This document shows positions 29,774 through 39,026 of a stretch of DNA of 64,000 nucleotides, piece after piece. The stretch's first letter is position 1. Every line of letters begins with the position of its first letter. Under the pieces are notes generated by a model. It had not been told where the DNA came from and made no database searches. It worked only from the letters and a program-made list of their open reading frames with translations. A program made the translations under genes and the position numbers. The DNA lies in NCBI RefSeq assembly GCF_000160115.1, contig NZ_GG665867.1, positions 186,001-250,000 of the forward strand, given 5' to 3'. The DNA comes from Shuttleworthella satelles DSM 14600. GTDB lineage: Bacteria; Bacillota; Clostridia; Lachnospirales; Lachnospiraceae.

Positions 29774-31096
29774 TCACTGTGAAGCCAGCCGGATCAGAAA
29801 GCGAATCCTCCCCTTGTCCCCGGTCACCCGGTATGGGATCTCATAGTTGGACAGGATGTTTCGGACAATATACAGACCTAGTCCGTTCCCCCTCTCGCTG
29901 TTCAGGTCAAAACCGCCGTCAAAAATCTGATTGGGATCCGCCTCTGTCTCCTCATCAATCGTATTTTCCACATAGAGCCAGTTGTCTTCCGCTCCGATGT
30001 GAATCTCTCCCTTCTCATTCGCGTACTTGACGGCATTGCTGATCAGATTCGACAGGACCATCTTGAGCGCCCGCCTTCCGATATACATGGTCTCATCGCC
30101 CAGCTCCTCGCTCACGCTGATATGCCTCTGGCCCGCCAGCAGTCTGTACTGATCCAGAAGCGGTTGTAAAATATCTCTGACCAGAACCTCCTCCTCATCA
30201 TTTTTGAGCTGGTCAAGGGATGAGACGGACAGCATCTGGGAGATATTTCTGGTCAGCTGATCCACAATCGCAAGGCAGCTGCCGATGTACTTGTCCCGGT
30301 CCTTGTACTTTCCGACATTGTATTGCATATTTTCCAGGATGATCTTCAAGCTGGCCAGGGGTGTTTTCATCTCATGGGAGGCTCCTCTGAAGAAATCATA
30401 TTTCAGCTTCTCCAGCCGCAGAACCTCCTGATTCTTTTGTTCCAGGTGCTCCATGGAATTTAAAAGGGTCTCATACAATTCATTGATCTGTCCCTTCAGT
30501 TGCCCCACTTCATTGGTCGAATCCACTTTCAGGCTGGCGTCCTTGTCCAGCTTCATCATCTGATCTGTGACGTCCTTGATTTCCTGGATACTCTTTGTGA
30601 TCGACCTGGCATAGATCAGGGAAATGACGACAGAGAGAAGAAAAGACAGGATCAGGGAATATGGCAGGAATTTCAGGCTCAGCTCTTTGGCATCTCTTTG
30701 CATATCCGCAGTCGAGACGAACTGAACCCATATCTTTCTCCCCGTGTTTAATTGGATCTCTCTCTCCTCAATAACCAGAGAGTTGCTGCTGCTCTTTAAG
30801 TCAGCTCCCACTTCCTCTTCGATTCTGATCCCGTCATCAGCTCCCTGCTCTTTGACAAAGGCCTTGATCTGGCTGGTCTTGGAGTAGAAATCCAGGGACT
30901 GCTCGACGAAATTCAGATCTCTCCCCTGAATATTGCTGGCAATTTCATCCGCCTTGGCAGATACTTCCTGCTTTCTGGTCTCCAGATAGGTCTTGGGGAA
31001 GACGAAAAAAATCAGCAGATGCATCAGAACAATGAGAATGCTCAGGATCGCAAAGGTCTGCAGGAACATCTTGGGAAATATTTTCAGATTCTTCAT
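29774..31096 (-). CDS. Sensor histidine kinase, VanS-like
   Basis: A 440-residue membrane kinase. Helix 1 (about 12-33) and helix 2 (about 145-167) enclose an outer sensor domain of about 110 residues. A HAMP region follows, then the H-box GASHEMKTPLASL near 243. The N-box (NLISNAVKYA) and G-box (GNGLGLYIV) complete the ATPase domain. It overlaps the response regulator by 4 nt (ATGA). With the ABC operon upstream, it probably senses a cell-envelope stress or peptide; the signal cannot be read from sequence. Confidence 0.9.
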   Translation of the reverse strand: MKNLKIFPKMFLQTFAILSILIVLMHLLIFFVFPKTYLETRKQEVSAKADEIASNIQGRDLNFVEQSLDFYSKTSQIKAFVKEQGADDGIRIEEEVGADLKSSSNSLVIEEREIQLNTGRKIWVQFVSTADMQRDAKELSLKFLPYSLILSFLLSVVISLIYARSITKSIQEIKDVTDQMMKLDKDASLKVDSTNEVGQLKGQINELYETLLNSMEHLEQKNQEVLRLEKLKYDFFRGASHEMKTPLASLKIILENMQYNVGKYKDRDKYIGSCLAIVDQLTRNISQMLSVSSLDQLKNDEEEVLVRDILQPLLDQYRLLAGQRHISVSEELGDETMYIGRRALKMVLSNLISNAVKYANEKGEIHIGAEDNWLYVENTIDEETEADPNQIFDGGFDLNSERGNGLGLYIVRNILSNYEIPYRVTGDKGRIRFLIRLASQ

Positions 31097-31749
31097 TGTC
31101 TCTCCAGCTTGTAGCCCACATTCCGAACGGTGATAATGCAGTCCAGTCCCAGTTTCTTCCGCAGTTCCTTGATGTAGACATCAATGACCCGGTCAAAGGG
31201 GATTTCCTCTGTCTCCTTCCACACCCCGTCCAGAATCTGCGCCCTTGTCAGGGCGCAGCCCTCATGTTCCAGCAGAAATTTTAGAATCTCCACTTCCTTA
31301 GCGTTCACATCGACCTTTTCCCCGTCCACTCTGGCCGAATAGCTGCTGAAATTCACCTCCGTTCCCTTGTAGGCAAATCGATCTGTCAGCCCGAAGTGCC
31401 GTTCTATCAGAGAGTCAATGCGGGCCTTTAACACAGGCAGAGAAAAGGGTTTTTCAATATAGCCGTCCGCCAGACTGGTAAATGCCTCTATCTTATACTC
31501 CTCATCACTGAAGGCCGTTAAGATCAGTACCGGCAGCCTGCTCTTTCTTCGAATCTCCTTGAGTACGTCCAAGCCGTTGATATGCGGAATCTGTATATCC
31601 AGGATTACCAGGTCGATATCATCAGAATAAAACCTGGCAAGCGCCTCTCTCCCGTCCCCCGCCTCGACCATCTCATAACCGGATTCGGACAGGTATTCGC
31701 AGACGCCCTCCCGGATCATCTGGTCATCCTCAACAACAAGTATTTTCAT
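31093..31749 (-). CDS. OmpR-family response regulator
   Basis: A 218-residue regulator. The receiver (MKILVVEDDQMIREG) has its phospho-Asp in LVILDIQIP near 52. The C-terminal winged helix runs from about 120, with RVIDVYIKELRKKLG. The ATG at 31749 follows GGGGAGAG; the longer upstream frame is not conserved. First gene of the regulator-kinase pair, downstream of the ABC transporter operon, whose expression it is likely to control. Confidence 0.92.
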   Translation of the reverse strand: MKILVVEDDQMIREGVCEYLSESGYEMVEAGDGREALARFYSDDIDLVILDIQIPHINGLDVLKEIRRKSRLPVLILTAFSDEEYKIEAFTSLADGYIEKPFSLPVLKARIDSLIERHFGLTDRFAYKGTEVNFSSYSARVDGEKVDVNAKEVEILKFLLEHEGCALTRAQILDGVWKETEEIPFDRVIDVYIKELRKKLGLDCIITVRNVGYKLERQ

Positions 31750-31817
31750 AGGCTCTCCCCTTCCTGCGCAAGCGCCCCGGCCCTGCCGGCATATCCTCGA
31801 ATTTGCCGTCAAAGCCT

Positions 31818-31846
31818 ATTTTACCGACCACACCCGGCAATGTCTA
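31818..31846 (-). promoter_or_regulatory. Promoter of response regulator-kinase pair
   Basis: TAGACA (31841-31846) and TAAAAT (31818-31823) lie 17 bp apart, each one base from consensus, about 60 nt upstream of the response regulator start. This lets the pair be expressed independently of the ABC genes. Confidence 0.7.
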
Positions 31847-31989
31847 TGAAGGCACGCAAAACAGCCGGGCATTCGCGCTGCTTCCCCGCCAGGCGGCCGC
31901 TCTGAAGGAAAGGAACCCTCATTCGCAGAGAAGACGCTCCAGATTACTGTCATTCCATGTCGTGAATAATAGATAAAGAGAGCCGACCA

Positions 31990-32032
31990 TCATAGGACAC
32001 ATGCGCTCCAAATACGCGCATGCGTCCTATGA
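31990..32032. repeat. 16-bp inverted repeat with 11-bp loop, ABC/TCS boundary
   Basis: Arms CATAGGACACATGCG and CGCATGCGTCCTATG plus one flanking pair form a stem with a single mismatch. On the minus strand it follows the ABC permease by about 150 nt, but no T-run follows, so it is a poor intrinsic terminator. It could be an operator or mRNA-stabilising hairpin. Apart from this and the promoter at 31818-31846, the 433-bp gap 31750-32182 appears empty. Confidence 0.75.
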
Positions 32033-32182
32033 CAATCAGCTCTCGCTTCATTCTTGGATCCGCTCTTATGATTCCTGTCCCCTATGAATGGACCATTCCC
32101 CGATCCCATCAACAGGTATGACAGCAGAGCGATCCGAAAGTTCTTTACGACCCAGCCGGGCTTCACTGCTTTGCGTGATCTC

Positions 32183-33559
32183 TTACTTGGTATCTGTCAG
32201 CAGTTCCTTGGGACTTCTCTTTAAAATCGCAAACGAGGATATGAGGACGGAAACAATCAAAATCAGCGACATAAACAGTACCACATAGATCAGAGCATTC
32301 GGACCGACGATCACATCCAGGCTGGTCAGGGTCTTATTGAAGCCGTCCACTTCCGCGCCGCCGCCCAGGCCGGTCGATGCCGACTGCTTGGCTATCTGAT
32401 CCGCGATATTCCCCGTAACTCTCTGGAGGATGCGGTTTCCGAGCGCTTTCCCCACATGTCCGGCCAGGAAGTAAGCCCCGATATAGGCCGGAATCGCGAT
32501 GAACAAAAGTTCCATCATAAACTGCCCCAGAATTCTCATCTTGGAAAAGCCCAGTGACAGGAGAACCGCGATTTCTTTCTTTCTGGCATTCATCCAGAGG
32601 AGCAGAAGCAGAGATACGACAAGACCGGCAAAGACTAAGGATCCTGTCAGCAACTGGTTGGCAATTGCGTATACGCCGGAAATAGACTTCTGCAGAGCCG
32701 GATAATTGGACGAGCTCTTGATCAGGTTATAGGCCTTCCAGTTGATATCCAGAGAGCCCAGATCCTTGATCACCTGATCCAGGTTCTTATTCCCCTTCAC
32801 GAAGAAGGTCGCGTCCTGATAGGTGGCGGTGTCTTCCGTATTGCCATAGACCTTCGCCGCCGTGTCCAGATCTGTAATCAGCGTGTTCTCATAGAGCTCC
32901 TGGGCTGCGCTCACGCCGCCCTTGTTGTGTCCGTCAAACAGGCCCTTGATTTCCACTTCCACCGTCTCATTGGCGCCCTTCTCATTATCCGCATCAAAGA
33001 GATTGGACTTGATCTTTAACTTATCCCCCACTTTCAGATTGTTCTTGGCTGCCAGATCCTTATGCATCAGGATTTTATTCTTATCCGTCCCGGTCAGGTG
33101 CTGTCCCTCAACCAGCTGGTATGCCCCGGATACGAATTTCGTCTCCTTGGATGAATCGTTGACTCCGGTCAGCATAACGGTTCTCTTGAAATTCTTTGCG
33201 CGCTCTTCAGACTGGGATGCCAGCGTCTCCTTGGTCTCAATGATATCATAGCCATCCAGATCGGCCACACTGTTGATTCTCTTCACATAGCCGTCAATAT
33301 CCTTGGACTCAGCTATTTTCTTGATATCCTGTCCTCTTACATTTCCTCCTCCCCGCGGTGTTCCCTGGTTGACCCGCCGGTTAATCTCCATGGAGAAACT
33401 ATTGGTAATCGTCCCAAAGGTCTCCGCTGAGGCCCGGTTGGTCGCATCCCTGATCGACAGACTGATCAGACTAAGGACAGACATGGACAAAATCACCAGA
33501 AGTATGATGAAGGATTTCAGACTCTTTCTTGTGACATAGGCAAATGCGTTTCTGATCAT
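32183..33559 (-). CDS. MacB/FtsX-type ABC permease
   Basis: A 458-residue permease. One N-terminal helix (about 15-35) is followed by a 250-residue extracytoplasmic domain and three C-terminal helices with the FtsX-family motif NARKKEIAVLLSLGFSKMRI. It ends in ILKRSPKELLTDTK. It lies 10 nt after the ATPase gene. It shares architecture but little sequence with the permease upstream, so the two probably form a heterodimer. Function is likely peptide sensing, export or lipoprotein-type mechanotransmission. Confidence 0.88.
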   Translation of the reverse strand: MIRNAFAYVTRKSLKSFIILLVILSMSVLSLISLSIRDATNRASAETFGTITNSFSMEINRRVNQGTPRGGGNVRGQDIKKIAESKDIDGYVKRINSVADLDGYDIIETKETLASQSEERAKNFKRTVMLTGVNDSSKETKFVSGAYQLVEGQHLTGTDKNKILMHKDLAAKNNLKVGDKLKIKSNLFDADNEKGANETVEVEIKGLFDGHNKGGVSAAQELYENTLITDLDTAAKVYGNTEDTATYQDATFFVKGNKNLDQVIKDLGSLDINWKAYNLIKSSSNYPALQKSISGVYAIANQLLTGSLVFAGLVVSLLLLLWMNARKKEIAVLLSLGFSKMRILGQFMMELLFIAIPAYIGAYFLAGHVGKALGNRILQRVTGNIADQIAKQSASTGLGGGAEVDGFNKTLTSLDVIVGPNALIYVVLFMSLILIVSVLISSFAILKRSPKELLTDTK

Positions 33560-33569
33560 TGTCGCCCTC

Positions 33570-34211
33570 CTAGATATATTTCACCTGCTTGATCTTCTTA
33601 TTGCTCAATTCCAGAATTGTGTCTGCCGCGCCGGCGACTTCCTTGCTGTGTGTCACCACGATGACGCACTTATTCCTCTCTTTGGCCAGTTTCTTTAAAA
33701 TTCCTATGATTTCTCCGGCGGTAGACTCATCCAGATTTCCTGTCGGCTCATCCGCCAGAATAACCGGCGCTTCTGACACCAGGGCTCTGGCAATTGCGAC
33801 TCTCTGCTGCTGGCCTCCGGAGAGCTTCATGACATTTCTTTTGATCTGGCTTTTATCCAGCCCGAGCTCCAGCAGAATTTCCTCAGAGGCCTTGCTGTTG
33901 ACCAGCCTCACATTCTCCAGGGGGGAGAGATAATCGATCAGGTTGTAGTTCTGAAAGACAAGCGATATATGATTTCTCCTGTGCCTGCTGTATCCCTCTT
34001 TCTCAATATTCTCATTCTTAAACAGAATTTCTCCCCGATCGGGACGATCCAGTCCTGCCAAAAGAGAGAGCAGGGTTGACTTTCCAGCGCCGGATTTCCC
34101 GATGATTGCATAGAAATTCCCACACTCAAAGCCCTGGTTGATGGATGAGAGAATCCGCTCTCTGGAGCCGGAATAGCTGTAAGTTACATTCTTCATTTCT
34201 AAGATACTCAT
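33570..34211 (-). CDS. ABC transporter ATPase, MacB/LolD type
   Basis: A 213-residue ATPase: Walker [10 protein letters not shown] near 36, signature [12 protein letters not shown], Walker [14 protein letters not shown] and the switch His in [10 protein letters not shown]. It lies between two FtsX-type permeases with gaps of 9 and 10 nt, so one ATPase dimer should serve the permease pair. Confidence 0.95.
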   Translation of the reverse strand: MSILEMKNVTYSYSGSRERILSSINQGFECGNFYAIIGKSGAGKSTLLSLLAGLDRPDRGEILFKNENIEKEGYSRHRRNHISLVFQNYNLIDYLSPLENVRLVNSKASEEILLELGLDKSQIKRNVMKLSGGQQQRVAIARALVSEAPVILADEPTGNLDESTAGEIIGILKKLAKERNKCVIVVTHSKEVAGAADTILELSNKKIKQVKYI

Positions 34212-34220
34212 ACTGGCCTC

Positions 34221-35504
34221 CTAACTGATTTGGGATAAAATCTCTTTTGGCTTTTTGATCAGAATCATTGCGGATGCAATGATCACTGATACCGCGATAA
34301 CGGCAGCCAAAACGCCATAGCTCTGTACAAACACCAGCAACTGACTGACTCCGCCCGCACCGGTCGGTAAGTTTGTCATAAGAGATGCTGTCTGATCCGC
34401 CCCCAGCAATCCCCCTGCAATTTGCCTGACTGCCAGACTCCCGACCACAAAAGCGGCCAGGCTGGTCGGAATGGATATCAGGATCAGCTCCACAAGAAAC
34501 TGGCCCACGATTTTGACCTTGCTGACTCCAATCGACAGGAGGATTCCAATCTCATAGATTCGCTCTCTCAGCCAAAGGATCAGAATCAGGGAGAGTACAA
34601 CCACGCCGCCAGCCATAATCGCGTAGGTCATCATCCCGATCATGTGCCTGACGCCGCCGATTGCCTCTATGGCCTCCTGAAAGGCGCTTGTATTCTTGTC
34701 AACACGATATTGGGACCAATCCGCGGGGAGCTCCTGAATCTTCCTGATCGCCTCATCCATCTTCTCAGGTCCCGCGCAGGACAAAGTGATCTTACTGGCA
34801 ATCCACTGATTCTCCGACAGGCCAAGCCCCTTCTGGCTTGACGCATAGTCTGCGAACATCATGTTCTCACTCAGATCCGACGACAGCCCCGTGTACCTCT
34901 CCTGCTTCTTCCCGGAAAAAATGCCTACGATTTTGTAGGTGCGCTCCTCAAGTTTGCGATCTGCATTCCTGGAGTCAATGTATTCCAGACGAATTTCATC
35001 ATTTACCTTCAGCTTGTTTTTCCTGGCGAACTCCTCGTGGACGAGAAGAGCGTCCGAATCACCTCTCTGAATCCCTCTTCCTTCTTTCAGACTGAATGTC
35101 CCGCTGCTGAAGAGGACGTTTTTATCTGTTTCACCGCCGGCCTCAATCGAGACCAGATTTTTGAATTCGTCCGTCAGATCGTCTCTCGTAATCGCCTGCT
35201 CCCCCTCGACCGCTTTTGCATTGGTCAGTCTTGCCGGCCCCTCATACTGAGGAGACGACTGGGTAATCTCTTTGATCTGATCTGTCTGCGCGAATGGACT
35301 GATCTCAAAATATCCGTCCGCGTCCTTCTTCGTGATCGAAAGGGATGAATTTGAAGACTGATATAAGGTCTGCTCCAGATTTTCACTGGTACGCATAATG
35401 CTTAAGCATATATACAGACAGGAGAGAACCAATGTCAGTATGACAAAAACTATCAATGTTCGGGTCTTTTTTCGCAAGACATATGCGATGGCATTTTTGA
35501 TCAC
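34221..35504 (-). CDS. MacB/FtsX-type ABC permease
   Basis: A 427-residue permease starting at a GTG, giving MIKNAIAYVLRKKTRTLIVF. AAGGAG lies 12 nt upstream; a longer upstream frame is Arg-rich and not family-like. One N-terminal helix, an outer domain (about 45-275), then three helices, with LRERIYEIGILLSIGVSKVKI as the FtsX motif. First gene of the ABC operon, preceded by a leader carrying an intrinsic terminator. Confidence 0.87.
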   Translation of the reverse strand: MIKNAIAYVLRKKTRTLIVFVILTLVLSCLYICLSIMRTSENLEQTLYQSSNSSLSITKKDADGYFEISPFAQTDQIKEITQSSPQYEGPARLTNAKAVEGEQAITRDDLTDEFKNLVSIEAGGETDKNVLFSSGTFSLKEGRGIQRGDSDALLVHEEFARKNKLKVNDEIRLEYIDSRNADRKLEERTYKIVGIFSGKKQERYTGLSSDLSENMMFADYASSQKGLGLSENQWIASKITLSCAGPEKMDEAIRKIQELPADWSQYRVDKNTSAFQEAIEAIGGVRHMIGMMTYAIMAGGVVVLSLILILWLRERIYEIGILLSIGVSKVKIVGQFLVELILISIPTSLAAFVVGSLAVRQIAGGLLGADQTASLMTNLPTGAGGVSQLLVFVQSYGVLAAVIAVSVIIASAMILIKKPKEILSQIS

Positions 35505-35663
35505 TGCTGCCCCCCACTCCTTTCCTTCTCGCCCCCTGCAGGTAAGGCGTCTGTTTTCCCGCCGCTTTTGTTCACAAACCATATGCTATCGATCCTATAT
35601 GAAACGTTTATGAAATCGAATGAAAAAAATAGAATTTCTGCTCTGCCTGTATTTGATTCCAGA

Positions 35664-35696
35664 CGAAAAAGAGAGCGGCTTGGGGAAGCCGCTCTC
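35664..35696 (-). terminator. Intrinsic terminator upstream of ABC operon
   Basis: An 11-bp perfect stem (GAGAGCGGCTT with its complement) and a 4-nt loop are followed on the minus strand by TTTTTC. It lies 160 nt before the first ABC gene, in the same direction, with no gene upstream for it to end. Confidence 0.85.
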
Positions 35697-35757
35697 AGGA
35701 GAAGGTATTTTACTATGGGGGTAGTAAAAAATGTAAAAATGTATTGGGGTTTTTACA
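35664..35757 (-). promoter_or_regulatory. Structured leader (candidate attenuator) of ABC operon
   Basis: Between a TATAAT box at 35806-35811 and the permease GTG at 35504, three exact inverted repeats follow each other in the transcript: 8-bp arms at 35732-35739/35750-35757, 8-bp arms at 35708-35715/35722-35729, and the terminator at 35671-35696. The rest of the 530-bp gap 35505-36034 shows no gene. Confidence 0.6.
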
Positions 35758-35805
35758 AGACTTATCCTACCTCATCTTGGGCAATGAGTCTCAACAAATT
35801 TGCCA

Positions 35806-35811
35806 ATTATA
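35806..35811 (-). promoter_or_regulatory. Candidate -10 box of ABC operon
   Basis: A TATAAT with no recognisable -35 at the proper distance, as expected of a promoter that needs an activator such as the nearby OmpR-type regulator. Confidence 0.4.
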
Positions 35812-36034
35812 TAACCTGTTTTTTGTCTATTATTTACAATTTCAAAAGAAATCTTCCACCGCCTCCCCCGATCGACCGGTCTATGTCCGGCGTCAGCCCC
35901 AATATGGCAGAACCTCCTGATACTCTCCCCGCCGAATCCAAATAGGCTTCTCTTCGGCAGAACCGGAGAAATATCCATCTGCCCCTTTCCATCTGTGCTA
36001 CACTTGTATGAGAAGACAGAAAGGAGAGCAGACC

Positions 36035-36463
36035 ATGAAACATGTCGCCACAAAAGCAATCTGGATCGGACTTGTCATCATTTTCATCCTCCTGGGAGCA
36101 GCTGTCGTCATCATCGGCATGCGCATGAAGGCCTCTCCCTATAACTCTTACCCCAAGACAGAGGCCCGCATCCTCAAGGTGGAGAACTACCAGAGGCGAA
36201 GCGATGGCTCAGACACGAAGTATGGAAGCACACTGCAAGTGGAATACACGGTCAATGGCAAGCAGGTACAGGCCTGGGTGACCTTTGACAGGGACACCAG
36301 CCTCCAGGTGGGCGAGACCCTTACCATCGCCTACAACCCAGATCATCCGAGCGACTGCCACGCCATGGATGGCAAACCCGATATCACCAGGATTCTGGCT
36401 CTTATCGCAGGAATTGCCCTCGTCATATGGATATGCAAGAGGACTCTGACCTCCCGCCGCTGA
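36035..36463 (+). CDS. DUF3592-type membrane protein
   Basis: A 142-residue protein with one N-terminal helix (about 10-32) and one C-terminal helix (about 118-136). Between them is a small beta-rich domain (VEYTVNGKQVQAWVTFDRD then YNPDHPSDCHAMDG) typical of DUF3592. The ATG follows AAGGAGA at 8 nt. It is one of two plus-strand genes and is convergent with ftsH. Function unknown. Confidence 0.8.
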   Translation: MKHVATKAIWIGLVIIFILLGAAVVIIGMRMKASPYNSYPKTEARILKVENYQRRSDGSDTKYGSTLQVEYTVNGKQVQAWVTFDRDTSLQVGETLTIAYNPDHPSDCHAMDGKPDITRILALIAGIALVIWICKRTLTSRR

Positions 36464-36531
36464 CCCGCGCTCCACAGCTCATCCGCCTTTGATCCCCCTG
36501 TCTGCCGACCAGTCGCAGGAGGCGCTGCAGC

Positions 36532-38400
36532 TCACATCTCCTCCACCGTCACGCCGCCTTCCGCCGGCTGGCTGTAGTGTTTTGCAAAGAGCGCCTCGAA
36601 TTCCTCCCGGTGAATCTTCTCCTGCTTGATCAGCAGGTCCGCGCACCGGTGAAGGACATCCATATTGGCTGTCAAAATCTCCCTGGCCTTATCATAGGCT
36701 GAGGAGATTATTTTGTGCACTTCCGCATCAATCCCTGCCTGCGTAGACTCCGCGTAAGACTTTGCATGAGCCAGATCCCTGCCGATGAAGACCTCATCAT
36801 CATCGTCGCCATATGCGATGGGCCCGATTTTGGAGGAGAATCCGTACCTGGTCACCATCTCCCTTGCTGTGCGGGTCGCCTGCTTAATGTCAGCAGAAGC
36901 CCCCGTCGTCACATCATCGAAAATCAATTCCTCTGCGACACGACCGCCGAAGGCAACCACGATATCCTGGAACATCTTCCCCCTGGTGACAAACATATTG
37001 TCCTTCTCCGGCAGCGGCATGGTGTAGCCTGCCGCTGAAGCGCCTGTAGGTATAATGGAGACCGAATAGACCGGCCCTACATCAGGCAGAACATGGAAGA
37101 GGATGGCATGTCCCGACTCGTGATAAGCCGTAATTTTTTTCTCCTGCTCGGAAATGATCCGGCTCTTCTTCTCTGTCCCGATTCCGACCTTGACAAAGGA
37201 GGAGCGGATATCCTCCATCCTGACATAGGCCCGTCCCTCTCTGGCCGCGGCGATGGCGGATTCATTCATCAAATTCTCCAGATCCGCACCTGTAAAGCCA
37301 ACCGTCGTCCGCGCCACTGTCGCGAGATCCACATCTTCTGCCAGGGGCTTATTCTTGGTGTGGACACGGAGGATCTCCTCTCTTCCCTTCACATCAGGCC
37401 TGCCGACGAAGACCGACCGGTCAAAACGCCCGGGCCGCATAATGGCAGGATCCAGGATATCTACCCGGTTGGTCGCCGCCATAACAATGATGCCCTCATT
37501 GACTCCGAAGCCGTCCATTTCTACCAGCATCTGATTCAGGGTCTGCTCCCGCTCATCATGACCTCCGCCCAGACCGGCTCCGCGGCGCCTCGCCACAGCG
37601 TCAATCTCATCGATAAAAACAATGCAGGGGGCATTTTTCTTAGCCTCCGCAAAGAGGTCTCTGACGCGGGAAGCGCCGACCCCGACGAACATCTCCACGA
37701 AATCAGAACCCGAGATTGAGAAGAAGGGAACCCCTGCTTCCCCCGCCACTGCCTTGGCCAGCAGGGTCTTTCCCGTTCCCGGAGGGCCTACCAGGATCAC
37801 TCCCTTTGGAATACGAGCCCCTACCTGAGTGAACTTCCCCGGATCGGAGAGAAAGTCAACCAGTTCTCCCAGACTCTCCTTTTCCTCCTGAAGACCGGCC
37901 ACATCCTCAAAAGTTATATTCGTGTCTTCCTTTCTGGCCATCTTTGCCCGGCTCTTACCGAAGTCCATCATCTGACCGTTGACGCCGTTCTGGGCCCGGT
38001 TCTGCATGTTCATGATCAGGATAAAGAAGGCGATCAATATGACCCCTACCACAGCAGATGGCAGAACGGCCATAAGCCATTGATTGTCCCTCACATCCTT
38101 GAGTGTGTAATTGTCAAATCCCGCCGTCCGAAGGGTATTTTCAAGGGTCTTCACATCCGACACGGCCAGCTTGTATTCCTGTCCGTCCGCCAATCCGACA
38201 TCGGCGCTCCCTGTGGGAACCTGCGCGTTCTGGTGGATCACCACGGTCTTAACCTGTCCTGCCTGCAGCGCGCTCTGCAGCTGGCTGTCGCTCATGGCCT
38301 TGCCGAGCCTGGGCGCGTTGAAATACCAGACGATCATCAGGCCAAGCAATATCAGCAGATAGATGGCCGCTCCCCGTCTGCGCCTGTTCTCGTTATCCAA
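36532..38400 (-). CDS. ftsH: ATP-dependent membrane zinc metalloprotease FtsH
   Basis: A membrane-anchored hexameric AAA+ protease that degrades unassembled membrane proteins and regulators. Two N-terminal helices flank a small outer domain. Walker A GPPGTGKT is near 205, the second region of homology follows, and the zinc site is HESGH near 420. The first ATG (38433) has no ribosome site. A TTG at 38400 with AGGAGAGGAG upstream gives a 622-residue protein beginning [10 protein letters not shown] and is preferred. It is downstream of hpt, as in other Firmicutes. Confidence 0.95.
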   Translation of the reverse strand: MDNENRRRRGAAIYLLILLGLMIVWYFNAPRLGKAMSDSQLQSALQAGQVKTVVIHQNAQVPTGSADVGLADGQEYKLAVSDVKTLENTLRTAGFDNYTLKDVRDNQWLMAVLPSAVVGVILIAFFILIMNMQNRAQNGVNGQMMDFGKSRAKMARKEDTNITFEDVAGLQEEKESLGELVDFLSDPGKFTQVGARIPKGVILVGPPGTGKTLLAKAVAGEAGVPFFSISGSDFVEMFVGVGASRVRDLFAEAKKNAPCIVFIDEIDAVARRRGAGLGGGHDEREQTLNQMLVEMDGFGVNEGIIVMAATNRVDILDPAIMRPGRFDRSVFVGRPDVKGREEILRVHTKNKPLAEDVDLATVARTTVGFTGADLENLMNESAIAAAREGRAYVRMEDIRSSFVKVGIGTEKKSRIISEQEKKITAYHESGHAILFHVLPDVGPVYSVSIIPTGASAAGYTMPLPEKDNMFVTRGKMFQDIVVAFGGRVAEELIFDDVTTGASADIKQATRTAREMVTRYGFSSKIGPIAYGDDDDEVFIGRDLAHAKSYAESTQAGIDAEVHKIISSAYDKAREILTANMDVLHRCADLLIKQEKIHREEFEALFAKHYSQPAEGGVTVEEM

Positions 38401-38438
38401 AATTACTCCTCTCCTGCGCCTGGCGCGATACATGTGCA

Positions 38439-38482
38439 GAAAGCGGCCGGCTTATCTCACAGGACAATATCCGGTCGCTTTC
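38439..38482. repeat. Inverted repeat between hpt and ftsH
   Basis: Arms GAAAGCGGCCGG and CCGGTCGCTTTC (11 of 12 complementary) enclose 20 nt. No T-run follows on the minus strand, so it is not a standard terminator. It could act as a processing or stabilising hairpin in the hpt-ftsH transcript. Confidence 0.6.
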
Positions 38483-38498
38483 ATCGCTTCTCTTTGGT

Positions 38499-39026
38499 TC
38501 AGCCATTCAGTTCAACAACCCCGATATAGGGGAGGTTGCGGTATTTCTGATCGTAATCCAGGCCGTAACCCACAACGAATTCATCCGGAATGGAAAATCC
38601 GGTGTAATCAACCTCCACCGGAACCTCGCGGCGGTCAGGCTTGTCCAGAAGGCAACAGGTGTGCACGCTTTTGGCTCCCTTATCCCGGAACCAGTTGAGC
38701 AGGAACTGGAAGGTATTGCCGGAATCGATGATGTCCTCAACAATCAGCACATTCTGACCGGAAGGATCCAGATCCAAGCCCTTCTTAATGACGACATTTC
38801 CAGAGGAGACGGTGCCTGCTCCATAGCTTGAGGTCGACATGAAGTCCATGGTCACAGGAACCCTAATGCGCTTGGCCAGTTCACAGGCGAAAAAGGAAGC
38901 CCCCTTCAGGATGCAGACCAGGAAAATTTCCCTGCCCTGAAAATCTTTGCTGATCTGCGCGCCCAGTTCCCTGATCCTCGCGTCGAGCTCATCCTCGGAA
39001 AGCATTACTCTGATCTTCTCACTCAT
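38499..39026 (-). CDS. hpt: Hypoxanthine phosphoribosyltransferase
   Basis: A purine salvage enzyme making IMP or GMP from PRPP. The 175 residues include the PRPP motif VLIVEDIIDSGNT near 95-107 and the base-binding region KPDRREV and DEFVVGYGLDYDQKYRNLPYIG. It overlaps the tilS stop by 8 nt, a conserved tilS-hpt coupling in Firmicutes. AGGAG lies upstream of the ATG. Confidence 0.96.
   Translation of the reverse strand: MSEKIRVMLSEDELDARIRELGAQISKDFQGREIFLVCILKGASFFACELAKRIRVPVTMDFMSTSSYGAGTVSSGNVVIKKGLDLDPSGQNVLIVEDIIDSGNTFQFLLNWFRDKGAKSVHTCCLLDKPDRREVPVEVDYTGFSIPDEFVVGYGLDYDQKYRNLPYIGVVELNG

Noticed and set aside
35772-36059. Minus-strand 95-codon frame upstream of the ABC leader
   Set aside because: No ribosome site or family features; it overlaps the DUF3592 start on the other strand.
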